A stretch of 64,000 nucleotides of DNA from Kitasatospora sp. NBC_00315. Lineage in GTDB: Bacteria; Actinomycetota; Actinomycetes; Streptomycetales; Streptomycetaceae. Both the position numbers and the translations under genes were made by a program. The notes below the pieces were generated by a model. It ran no database searches. It saw only the letters and a program-made list of their open reading frames with translations, and was not told where the DNA came from. The number at the start of each line of letters is the position of its first letter. Position 1 is the stretch's first letter. The stretch is from the NCBI RefSeq assembly GCF_041435095.1, contig NZ_CP108025.1, positions 62,001 to 126,000 on the forward strand, written 5' to 3'. Shown here piece by piece: positions 42,628-50,719 of the stretch.

Positions 42628-43650
42628 CTAGGCGGAGGGCGGAAGCTCGCCGGATCCGCGGGGGATTAGACGGGTGGGGACGGTGACGGTGCGGGCCCGG
42701 GTGCGGTCACCGTCGAGGCGGGCGAGGGCGATCTCGGCTGCGGCTGTGCCGATGACGGCCGGGTCCTGGGCGACCGTGGTGATGGCGGGTTCCAGCACCT
42801 CCGCGAACGGGAGGTCGTCGAAGGAGACGAGGGCGATGTCGCGCCGGCCGGCGCGGGCCATGCCGCGGACGGTGCCCATGGCGGCGAAGTTGTTGGCCGC
42901 GAGGATCGCGGTCGGCGGGTGTGGGCTGTGCAGCACTCGCTGGACGGCCTCGGCGGCCTCGGCCTCGGTGTGACCGTCGAGTACGAGCGAGCGGTCGTAG
43001 GGAAGGTGGGCGGCTTCGAGTGCCTCGCGGTACCCGGCGAGGCGCTCGCGGCGGGTGTAGAGGGTCACCGGGCGGTCGCCGATGAAGGCGATGCGCCGGT
43101 GCCCGCCGGTGATGAGGTGGGCGGTGCCTTCGCGGGTGCCGTCCCGGTTGGAGCTGACCACGCTGTCGGCGGTGATCCCGGTGCCGGGGCGGTCGAGGAA
43201 GACCACCGGCATCCCGCCGGTCCGGGCCGCCCGCAGGTGGGCGTGGTCGGCCGCCGCTGCGGGCACCACCATCAGCGCGCTGACCCGGCGGCCGAGGAAG
43301 GTGGTGATCAGCGCCCGTTCCCGCTCGGGGTCGTCGGCGCTGGAGCCCATCAGCAGGGTCAGCCCGCGCTCGCGCACCGCGCTCTCGATGCCGCCGGCGA
43401 CGGTGCCGAAGAACGGGTTGCCCATGTCGGGGATGATCAGGCCGACGGTGCTGTCCGGGCCGCCGACGCGCATGTTGCGGGCCATCAGGTTGGGCTGGAA
43501 GCCGAGCTTCTCGACTGCCGCCATGACCTTCTCCCGGGTTGCCTCGGAGGTGGGCCCGTCGCCGTTCAGGACCCGGGAGACGGTCTTGGCGCTGACGCCG
43601 ACCTCCTGGGCCACATCGTGCAGCGTCGTGCGACGGGGCGACGAGGCCAT
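42628..43650 (-). CDS. LacI-family regulator of the fructose ABC importer
   Basis: 340 residues. HTH MASSPRRTTLHDVAQEVGVS, AKTVSRVLNG; sensor domain VGLIIPDMGNPFFGTVAGGI, PTAILAANNFAAMGTVRGMA, DIALVSFDDLPFAEVLEPAI. It is encoded downstream of the importer genes, 72 bases after the ATPase gene, with a hairpin between. The tandem sites at 46763-46792 match the LacI consensus and are its probable targets. Distinct in sequence from the regulator at 40.9 kb. Confidence 0.85.
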   Translation of the reverse strand: MASSPRRTTLHDVAQEVGVSAKTVSRVLNGDGPTSEATREKVMAAVEKLGFQPNLMARNMRVGGPDSTVGLIIPDMGNPFFGTVAGGIESAVRERGLTLLMGSSADDPERERALITTFLGRRVSALMVVPAAAADHAHLRAARTGGMPVVFLDRPGTGITADSVVSSNRDGTREGTAHLITGGHRRIAFIGDRPVTLYTRRERLAGYREALEAAHLPYDRSLVLDGHTEAEAAEAVQRVLHSPHPPTAILAANNFAAMGTVRGMARAGRRDIALVSFDDLPFAEVLEPAITTVAQDPAVIGTAAAEIALARLDGDRTRARTVTVPTRLIPRGSGELPPSA

Positions 43651-43674
43651 GTACCCACCGTTCGGCTTCGCCGG

Positions 43675-43709
43675 GCGCGGGCTCCGGTGGTGTTCAGCGG
43701 GGCCCGCGC
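43675..43709 (-). terminator. 8-bp hairpin after the ATPase gene
   Basis: GCGCGGGC (43675-43682) and GCCCGCGC (43702-43709) lie between the ATPase stop and the lacI start. Weak terminator candidate. Confidence 0.35.
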
Positions 43710-43722
43710 TCGGACTGTCTGG

Positions 43723-44559
43723 TCAGTTGGGGCGGACTCCGGCGGCCTTGACGGCCCGGGCGTCCGCCACGACAGTACCGCCGTGCTCCTGGTCGACGCT
43801 GAGGGCGCCCGTCATGATGGCGACGACCTCGGACATCGTGTAGTCGGAGGGCTTGATCAGGGCCTCGCGCCGCCCCATCCGGTGGACGTGGATGCGGTCG
43901 GCGATCTCGAAGACGTGCGGCATGTTGTGGCTGATCAGGACGACCGGCAGCCCCTTGTCGCGGACCCGCCGGATCAGGTCGAGGACCTGTCCGGACTCCT
44001 TGACGCCGAGCGCCGCGGTGGGCTCGTCCATCACGACGACGCTGCGGGCCCACGCGACCGAGCGGGCGACGGCGACGGCCTGGCGCTGACCGCCGGAGAG
44101 GGTCTCCACCGACTGGGTGAGCGAGCGCAGGCCGATCTTGAGGTCGGCCATGTGCGCGGCGGCCTCCTCGCGCATCCGCTTCTTGTCGATCATGCGCAGG
44201 ACGCTGCCGAGCGGGCCGGGCCGGCGCAGTTCGCGGCCGAGGAACATGTTGGAGGCGATGTCCATCGAGGCGGCCACCGCGAGGTCCTGGTAGACGGTCT
44301 CGATTCCGTGGGCCCGGGCGTCCTGCGGTCCGTTGAAGCGGATGACCTCGCCGTTCAGGCGGATCTCGCCCTCGTCGGGGGTGACGGCGCCGGTGAGGGC
44401 CTTGATGAGACTGGACTTGCCGGCGCCGTTGTCGCCGATGACGGCCAGGACCTCGCCGGGCAGCAGGTCGAAGTCGGCGCCGTCGATGGCCGTGACGTGG
44501 CCGTAGCGCTTGACCAGACCCCTGGCCTGGATCACGGGGATGGGAGTGGGAGCGCTCAT
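43723..44559 (-). CDS. frcA: Sugar ABC transporter ATPase, FrcA-like single domain
   Basis: 278 residues with one nucleotide-binding domain: Walker A VIGDNGAGKSSLI, signature VETLSGGQRQAVAVA, Walker B SVVVMDEPTAALG, H-loop VVLISHNMPHV. Single-domain ATPases are typical of the FrcBCA fructose importer; RbsA/XylG proteins have two. The ATG overlaps the permease TGA by one base, so translation is coupled. Confidence 0.85.
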   Translation of the reverse strand: MSAPTPIPVIQARGLVKRYGHVTAIDGADFDLLPGEVLAVIGDNGAGKSSLIKALTGAVTPDEGEIRLNGEVIRFNGPQDARAHGIETVYQDLAVAASMDIASNMFLGRELRRPGPLGSVLRMIDKKRMREEAAAHMADLKIGLRSLTQSVETLSGGQRQAVAVARSVAWARSVVVMDEPTAALGVKESGQVLDLIRRVRDKGLPVVLISHNMPHVFEIADRIHVHRMGRREALIKPSDYTMSEVVAIMTGALSVDQEHGGTVVADARAVKAAGVRPN

Positions 44560-45554
44560 CAGCGGGTCCTCTTCCGGGAGATCTGGTCGACGGTGACGGC
44601 GAGGATGACCAGGACGCCGGTGATCAGCGTCTGGTAGATGGATGCGACGCCCATCAGCTGGAGGCCGTTGCGGAACACGCCGACGATGAGGGCGCCGACC
44701 AGGGAGCCGAGCACGCTGCCCCGGCCGCCGAAGAGGCTGGTACCGCCGAGGACCACCGCGGTGATGCTGTCGAGGTTGTCGGTCTGTCCTGCCTGCGGGT
44801 CGCCGACTCCGGTGCGGGAGATCAGCAGCAGCGCGGCGAGGCCGTAGACCAGTCCGGCGAGCGTGTAGAGGCCGATGGTCAGGCGGCCGGTGCGGATGCC
44901 GTTGAGGCGGGCGGCCTCGGAACTGTTGCCGAGGGCGTAGACGTGCCGGCCCCAGGGTGTGCTGCTCAGCAGGTAGGCGAACACGCCGAACAGTGCGAGG
45001 GCGACGAGTGAGCCGTAGGTGACGTCGGTGCCGCCGAGCGGAAAGGTGGTGCCGAGGAACGTCAGCTCGCTGGGCAGATCGGTGACGGTCTGCTCGTTGG
45101 AGTAGATGTGGGTGAGCGCGAAGGCGACGTTCAGCATGCCGAGCGTCACGATGAACGGTGGGAGCGGGATCAGCTTCACCAGCAGACCGTTGACCAGGCC
45201 GAAGCCCGCACACACCGCCAGGCCCAGCACGATCGCCACCAGCGGCGGAACGGTCCCCTGGGCGGCCGTCCTGGCGATCACGATCGACCCGAAGGCCATC
45301 ACCGCGCCGCAGGACAGGTCGATACCGGCCGTCAGGATGATCAGCGTCTGTCCCACGGCCAGCGCCCCGACGACCATCACCTGCTGGATGATCAGCGAGA
45401 AGTTGCCGCCGGAGAGGAACTGGTCTGTCGTCAGGGAGAAGAAGGCGCAGGCCAGCACGAGTGCGGCGAGCGGGCCGGCCGTCGGGGCGGCCACGAGCCG
45501 GCGCAGCGTTGTGGGCCCGGTGAGGTTCCCGTACGGGGCGGTGGATGTGGTCAT
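44559..45554 (-). CDS. frcC: Sugar ABC transporter permease, FrcC-like
   Basis: 331 residues and about eight to ten hydrophobic helices, with the CUT2 motif GNSSEAARLNGIRTGRLTIG. Strong CUT2 segments: AVGQTLIILTAGIDLSCGAV and GGTSLFGGRGSVLGSLVGAL. Full length from the ATG at 45554. Lies between the binding-protein and ATPase genes. Confidence 0.87.
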   Translation of the reverse strand: MTTSTAPYGNLTGPTTLRRLVAAPTAGPLAALVLACAFFSLTTDQFLSGGNFSLIIQQVMVVGALAVGQTLIILTAGIDLSCGAVMAFGSIVIARTAAQGTVPPLVAIVLGLAVCAGFGLVNGLLVKLIPLPPFIVTLGMLNVAFALTHIYSNEQTVTDLPSELTFLGTTFPLGGTDVTYGSLVALALFGVFAYLLSSTPWGRHVYALGNSSEAARLNGIRTGRLTIGLYTLAGLVYGLAALLLISRTGVGDPQAGQTDNLDSITAVVLGGTSLFGGRGSVLGSLVGALIVGVFRNGLQLMGVASIYQTLITGVLVILAVTVDQISRKRTR

Positions 45555-45616
45555 GAGAGGTCCTTGCCGGTGAAGCGGATCGCGGGCGCCCGTCGGGCGG
45601 CATCGCGATGGGTGGA

Positions 45617-45661
45617 AGCGGTCCGGACCGGGTCGGGGCAGGAGAGCCGGACCGGACCGCT
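45617..45661 (-). terminator. Hairpin after the frcB-like gene
   Basis: AGCGGTCCGG and CCGGACCGCT, 10-base arms with a 25-base loop, just after the binding-protein stop. Same arrangement as at 39519-39546. Confidence 0.5.
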
Positions 45662-45679
45662 GGTTCGGGGAGGGGTAGG

Positions 45680-46705
45680 TCAGCCCCAGCAGTTCTCCAG
45701 GCCGTAGGAGGTGTCGCGGGCGTTGACGCCGTCCAGGGGCTTGTCGGTGATCAGGTTGACGCCGGTGTCGGTGTAACCGCTCGCCTTGGTACCGGACTTG
45801 GCGAAGGCGACGACCGCGTCGAGGCCCTGGGACGCCATCACCAGGGGGTACTGCTGGGAGGTCGCGGCGATCTTGCCGTCCTTGACGGCCTGGGTGCCGG
45901 TGCAGCCGCCGTCGACGGAGACGATCAGGACGTCCTTCTCCCGGCCCTTGGCCTTCAGGGCGGTGTAGGCGCCGAGGGCGGCGGGCTCGTTGATGGTGTA
46001 GACGACGTTGATGTCGGGGGACTTCTGCAGGCAGTTCTCCATCGCGGTCTGGCCCTTGGCCTGGTCGCCGCCGGTGTCCTGGGAGCAGACCACCGACGGG
46101 TCGCCCTCCGCGATGCCGAAGCCCTGCAGGAACCCGTCGTGGCGCAGCTGGCCGACGGCAACGCCGGGTGCGAGGTCCAGGGTTGCGATCTTCGCGGTCT
46201 TGCCCGCCATTGCGGTCTTGGCGTACTGGCCGATCAGCTGGCCGGCCTTCTTGTTGTCGGTGGCGAACAACGCGTCGGTGCCGTCCTGGGGGTCGGTCGG
46301 GCTGTCGAGGGCGATGACCAGGACGCCCTTGTCCCGGGCCTTCTTGATCGCGGGCAGGATCGCCTTGGAGTCGCTGGGGGTGATCAGGATGCCCTTGACG
46401 CCGGCGGCCACCATGTTCTCGATGGCGGCGATCTGGCCTGCGTTGTCGCCGTCGAACTTGCCGGCAGCCGTGCTGAGCGTGGCGCCGCTCTCCTGGGCGG
46501 CCTTCTGCGCGCCTTCCTTCATCTTCACGAAGAAGGGGTTGGTGTCGGTCTTGGTGATCAGGCCGACCTTGACGGCTCCGCCGGCGGAGCCGGTGTCGGT
46601 GGAGCTCTTCGAGCCGGAGCCGCACGCGGTGAGCGTGAGCGCCATGCCGCCGGCCAGGAGGGCTGCGCCGGCTCTGATCAGGGTGGGGCGGGTGGCGAGG
46701 GACAT
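45680..46705 (-). CDS. frcB: Fructose-type ABC substrate-binding lipoprotein, FrcB-like
   Basis: 341 residues from the ATG at 46705 (AGGAGCC). Lipobox MALTLTACGSG. Ribose/fructose-type binding fold: AVKVGLITKTDTNPFFVKMK, EGAQKAAQESGATLSTAAGK, IAAIENMVAAGVKGILITPS, YTINEPAALGAYTALKAKG, IVSVDGGCTGTQAVKDGKIA. It ends LENCWG. With the FrcC- and FrcA-like proteins it forms a complete CUT2 importer. The adjacent PfkB kinase supports a monosaccharide such as fructose. Confidence 0.87.
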   Translation of the reverse strand: MSLATRPTLIRAGAALLAGGMALTLTACGSGSKSSTDTGSAGGAVKVGLITKTDTNPFFVKMKEGAQKAAQESGATLSTAAGKFDGDNAGQIAAIENMVAAGVKGILITPSDSKAILPAIKKARDKGVLVIALDSPTDPQDGTDALFATDNKKAGQLIGQYAKTAMAGKTAKIATLDLAPGVAVGQLRHDGFLQGFGIAEGDPSVVCSQDTGGDQAKGQTAMENCLQKSPDINVVYTINEPAALGAYTALKAKGREKDVLIVSVDGGCTGTQAVKDGKIAATSQQYPLVMASQGLDAVVAFAKSGTKASGYTDTGVNLITDKPLDGVNARDTSYGLENCWG

Positions 46706-46762
46706 CGTGGCTCCTGGGGGGTGCGGCCCGGGGTGGTGAGGGCGTGATCGGCGGTATCGGAA

Positions 46763-46792
46763 TGTCATCGTTGACTTATGTCAGCGTTGACA
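46763..46792. promoter_or_regulatory. Two tandem LacI-type operators
   Basis: TGTCATCGTTGACT (46763-46776) and TGTCAGCGTTGACA (46779-46792), both fitting TGTCA-n-CG-n-TGAC(A/T). They lie upstream of frcB and, on the other side, 184 bases before the divergent PfkB gene, so they can control both. Confidence 0.75.
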
Positions 46793-46976
46793 TCCGCTTG
46801 GGAGAGATGATGAAGTCTGCGAGACCCGGGTCACAAGCCCCACAGGCGTAACAACTGGGTAACGCAACCGCAATCATCCCCGCTGACCTGCGGCAACAGC
46901 TCCGTGAAGTCAGCAGTCCAGATCTGGGACCGTTCGGTCCCGGCCCCCAGACCCCACTCCCCCGAAAGGCGCACCG

Positions 46977-47942
46977 ATGGTCCAGCGCCCGATCGCTGTC
47001 CTCGGCGAGTGCGTCGCCGACGCTTTCGCCGACACCACCCAGCCCCGCCCCGGCGAGCTCGCTCTGCGCGTCCTGCCGGGCGGCGGGCCGGCCAACACCG
47101 CCGCGGCACTGGCCCGGCTCGGCACCCCCACCCGCTTCCTCGGCCGGATATCCTCCGACGCCTTCGGCGCGCTCTTCCGCGCCCACCTGGCCTCCTCCGG
47201 CGTCGACCTCGCCGGCGTCGTCGCCGCCCCCGAGCCCAGCACCCTGGCCATCGCGACCCTCGACGAGCACGGCCAGGCCCAGTACTCCTTCCACGCCGAA
47301 GCCACCGCCGACTGGCAGTGGACCGGGGCCGAACTCGCCGCCGCCCTCCCCCAGGACGCCGCCTGCCTGCACACCGGCTCCCTCGCGCTGGTGCGCACCC
47401 CCGGCGGCGAGCGCATCGAGGAACTCCTCACCCGCGCGCGCGGCAGCGCGACCGTCTCGATCGACCCCAACGTCCGCCCCCTGCTGGTCGATCCGGCCGT
47501 CTACCGGGCCCGCCTGACGCGCTGGTGCGCACTCGCCGACATCCTGCGCCTGAGTTCCGACGACCTGGACCTGCTGATGCCGGGTGTGACGCCCGAACGT
47601 GCCTGTGACGCCTGGCACCTGGCCGGGGTGCGACTGGTGGTGATCACCCTGGGCAGCCGCGGCGCGGTCGCGTCCCTCGACGGTGTCCGGGTGTTCGCTC
47701 CCGCGCCGCGGGTCGAGGTCGTGGACACCATCGGCGCCGGCGACTCGTTCACGGCGGGCCTGCTCCACCGGTTGTCCCGGGCCGGGCGCCTGGGTGGACG
47801 ACTGGACGACCTGGCCGTCGACGAGGTGTCCGACGCCTGCGACTACGCGGCCCGGGTCGCCGCCCTCACCTGCTCGGTCGCCGGCCCGAACCCGCCGTGG
47901 GCGCATCAGATGGAGTCCGAGCCGGCGGCCGCACCCCGCTGA
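46977..47942 (+). CDS. PfkB-family carbohydrate kinase (fructokinase-like)
   Basis: 321 residues from the ATG at 46977. Start PIAVLGECVADAFAD, then VLPGGGPANTAAALARLGTP, TVSIDPNVRPLLV, and the signature VDTIGAGDSFTAGLLHRL with the catalytic Asp. It is divergent from frcBCA and shares the operator region, so it probably phosphorylates the sugar that the importer brings in. Second kinase of the locus. Confidence 0.85.
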   Translation: MVQRPIAVLGECVADAFADTTQPRPGELALRVLPGGGPANTAAALARLGTPTRFLGRISSDAFGALFRAHLASSGVDLAGVVAAPEPSTLAIATLDEHGQAQYSFHAEATADWQWTGAELAAALPQDAACLHTGSLALVRTPGGERIEELLTRARGSATVSIDPNVRPLLVDPAVYRARLTRWCALADILRLSSDDLDLLMPGVTPERACDAWHLAGVRLVVITLGSRGAVASLDGVRVFAPAPRVEVVDTIGAGDSFTAGLLHRLSRAGRLGGRLDDLAVDEVSDACDYAARVAALTCSVAGPNPPWAHQMESEPAAAPR

Positions 47943-48210
47943 CGGCCGGGCCTGCCCCGCTGACGGCGGCCCGGACCCGCCCCGGGCAGCACCGCGCCCG
48001 CCGGACAGGCCGCGACCCGCAGCCGGGCCGCTCCGCCCGGCCCACCGGACCGACGGCTGCCCGGGCCGCCGCCGCGCCGTGCCCGGACGCCCCCGGGAGC
48101 GTGCGCCGGTACGGCCGGGTATCACAAGCGGCCGGAGACCAGCCGGTCTCCGGCCCCGACACGCTGTGCGGGCGCAGCCCCCGCTGACACCCTGACGGAA
48201 AGGAAACGGC

Positions 48211-48504
48211 ATGAACAAGACCCTGCTGGCCGAGTTCACGGTCAAGCCCGGCTTCGAGGAGCGGGTCGCCGCCCTGGTGGCGGACTTCGCCGCGACGGTC
48301 CGGGCGGAACCCGGCAACCTCGTCTTCGACGTGTTCACCAAGGAATCTGAGCCCCGCGCGTACTGGATCTTCGAGGTGTACCGGAGCGAGGCCGCCTTCG
48401 CGGAGCACATCGCCGCACCCCACGGGGGGCCGTTCAACAACCAGCTGGTGCGGATGATCGAGGAGAGCGCGTCCGTCCTGACTTTCCTGACCTCCACCGG
48501 CTGA
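48211..48504 (+). CDS. Antibiotic biosynthesis monooxygenase (ABM/YgiN) family protein
   Basis: 97 residues; ribosome site GGAAAGGAAA. A ferredoxin-like ABM domain: LLAEFTVKPGFEERVAALVA, PGNLVFDVFTKESEPRAYWI, FEVYRSEAAFAEHIAAPHG. YgiN-type proteins dimerise and act on quinols or unknown small substrates. It is alone here, between the sugar locus and IS debris. Confidence 0.8.
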   Translation: MNKTLLAEFTVKPGFEERVAALVADFAATVRAEPGNLVFDVFTKESEPRAYWIFEVYRSEAAFAEHIAAPHGGPFNNQLVRMIEESASVLTFLTSTG

Positions 48505-49046
48505 ACAGGCGCCCGGCCTGGCGCGGCGCGCTGCACCGGCCTTGACCGGGAGGATCCGTCTCCGGTCGCTCCGGTAGAGTCCGGGCCCCGCCGGGCCTCT
48601 ACCGCAGGCACGCTTCGCTCCGGGCGCGCGCGAGGCGAGCGCCCAGATATTTCCGCCGCCCGCCGCCCAGGCTTGGCCGCAGAGCCGCCCCAGGGCGGCG
48701 CCATGCCCTCGTTCCCGCGCGACCCGTTCCCCTGGGCCGCCACCGCGCCGCGAGCAGGGGGTCCGGCATGCGGGCATGCGTCCTTCCCCCGCGCCGGCCA
48801 GCGGAGCGGGCGGTGACATCACGGGAGGACGGGCGTGCTGCGAGGTTCCCTCCAAGCACACCCGCCGCTCGGTGCACCCGTGCCCCCCGACGTGACAGGA
48901 CACGGATTCGTCACGAGCCGTTGACGCGCCCACATCGAGGCGCAACCCGTCACCAGGATGCCAAATCGACTTGGCACCAATGCCAGAACCGTTTCGGCCG
49001 AGCATGCCGGAGCCGGGACCGGGCTAGGGCTTGTGTGATGTTGTGA
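48505..49046. other. 542-base gap, no gene seen
   Basis: Short frames only. The right side (49021-49046, GGGCTTGTGTGATGTTGTGA) resembles an IS5-type terminus belonging to the next fragment. Confidence 0.35.
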
Positions 49047-49205
49047 TCAGCCAGGGGTCGGCAAGAGATCATCGATCCAGATCATCGAGGCGCGAAGCTG
49101 GAGGCCGGCGAGGCAGCTATCGGGGGTCTTGTCGAACCGGGTGGCGATGCCTCGCCAGGCCTTCAGCTTGATGATCAGACGCTCGACGGTGGTCCTTCGG
49201 ATCCC
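49047..49205 (-). pseudogene. IS5-family transposase C-terminal fragment
   Basis: Minus-strand reading: STVERLIIKLKAWRGIATRF, DKTPDSCLAGLQLRASMIWI, DDLLPTPG and stop. This is the standard end of IS5-family transposases, with the catalytic Glu in the V-E-R motif. It could be the counterpart of the N-terminal fragment at 4689 by type, but the two are 44 kb apart. Confidence 0.6.
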
Positions 49206-49619
49206 GGACCCGGTGTCCCAGGTGCTGCAGCTCCGGGGGGTCTTTCGCCGCGCGCACCTGCGGGGAAGAGCTGGGCTTCCTCGTGGGCGTTGTGCCCGGT
49301 GACCTGCTCGATCAGCCGTGCCACCGGGCGGTCGAAGTCCGGGCCCTGCGCGCCGCGAAGCGGCTGGCCCGAAGGGAGGCGCGGACCCGTGCCCCTTTTC
49401 CCTGTCGTTCCTGGGTTCTCCGCCGAACCTCTATTCCCCGGGGCAGGGTGTAGCTGGATGCGCCTGGGGCAGACGCAGCTGCGGAGGTTGACCCCGGGCC
49501 GCTGCCTGGACCGGGCGGACCCGATCCCGTACCCCCGGCTCCGCCACAGCCCGAGCCCGAGCCGTCACCCGTTCCAGGCCCGGAGCCGCGGCCTCAGCCG
49601 GGTCCTTGCCGGCGATCCC
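49206..49619. other. Degenerate IS sequence
   Basis: Patchy low-quality frames. The right part (49560-49619) appears to continue the IS1380-like fragment in a broken frame. Confidence 0.3.
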
Positions 49620-49940
49620 TCACATGTGCCGGACGTCCGTGGCGATGACCGAGTACTTCCAGTCGGTCCGCTTCTCGAAGGCGGTCGGCTTCTTCTGGTG
49701 CCGCCCGGCAGGGCGGACCCGGCGCACGGGCAGCCGCATGCCGATGGGCCAGCCGGGCCGGGTGTTCAGGCCGGTCAACTCCGCGACGCTGTAGCCCTCC
49801 TGGACCTCTCCGCTCTGCCGTAGGGAGGTCTCCCACGCACTGGCCGGCAGCTTCGCGATCGCCTTCTCGTCGTCCTCGGTGATCGTCCAGCCGACCAGGT
49901 AGCGCACCGTGCGTCGGGCGGTGTTCAACGCCTCCAGGGG
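49620..49940 (-). pseudogene. IS1380-like transposase middle fragment
   Basis: The minus-strand frame reads ALNTARRTVRYLVGWTITED, DEKAIAKLPASAWETSLRQS, EVQEGYSVAELTGLNTRPGW, PIGMRLPVRRVRPAGRHQKK, DWKYSVIATDVRHM. The order (I-x-x-L-P-x-x-A-W, then V-R-R) follows the mid-region of IS1380-type transposases. At 49940 it meets the left end of the IS6 copy, so the IS6 element appears inserted into it; the rest is missing. Confidence 0.5.
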
Positions 49941-50550
49941 TGCTGTCACGTTGTCGGGCGGTCTGGGATGATCTTCGGGCCATCGGTGTCCGGGAGGGGA
50001 ATCGTCCGCGTCGTCCGTGCTGCCGTCGTACAGCAACCACCGATATCCGGTGGAGGTCATCTCGCATTGCGTGTGGCTGTACTTCCGCTTCCCGCTCAGC
50101 TTCCGGGAGGTGGAGGAGCTGATGCTGCAGCCTGGTGTGACCGTGTCCTACGAGACCATCCGCCGCTGGTGCCTGAAGTTCGGGCAGGCCGAACGGCCTG
50201 CGCCGGCGGCGGCCCGCGGCCCGCGACAAGTGGCACCTGAACGAGGTCTTCGTCAAGATCAACGGTAAGCGGCACTACCTGTGGCTGGCCGTGGACCACG
50301 ACGGGAACGTGCTCGACGTCCTCGTCCAGTCGAAGCGGGACGCCAAGGCCGCCAAGCGGTTCATGGCCAAACTGACGAAGAAGCAGTGCCGGGTCCCCCG
50401 GGTGCTGGTGACCGACAAACTCCGTTCCTACGACGCGGCCCAGCGCGAGCTCATGGCCTCGGTGGAGCACCGCGCGCACAAGGGCCTCAACAACCGGGCC
50501 GAGAACTCCCACCAGCCGACCAGGCACCGCGAACGCGCCATGAAGGGCTT
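49941..50550 (+). mobile_element. IS6-type element, second copy, right end lost
   Basis: The left end TGCTGTCACGTTGTCGG and the first 460 bases match the copy at 22830. The transposase carries the same frameshift (near 50183) as the other copy. Its first catalytic Asp is changed to Asn (WHLNEVFVKING), but it retains the segment deleted there (RVPRVLVTDKLRSYDAAQRE, NRAENSHQPTRHRERAMKGF, with the second Asp and Glu). Homology ends near 50550 with no right repeat. The former GTG start is GCG here. Inactive. Confidence 0.7.
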
Positions 50551-50719
50551 CCGCACGGAGCGACCCACCTGCCCGAGGGGCCGGGCCAGGAGAGTCGAGC
50601 CAACGGCTGAACAACGGACTGGTAGGCACAGGATCCGGCCGAGCTTCAGTCTTGGGCCAGCCCGGGTAGGGCCGCGACCGGGCTCCCTGCCCGGTCGCGG
50701 CCCTGCGGCGCGGATCAGG

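Noticed and set aside
43723..46705. Ribose or xylose importer
   Set aside because: The ATPase has one nucleotide-binding domain, whereas RbsA/XylG have two, and fructan genes plus PfkB kinases adjoin; fructose is likelier, though not proven.
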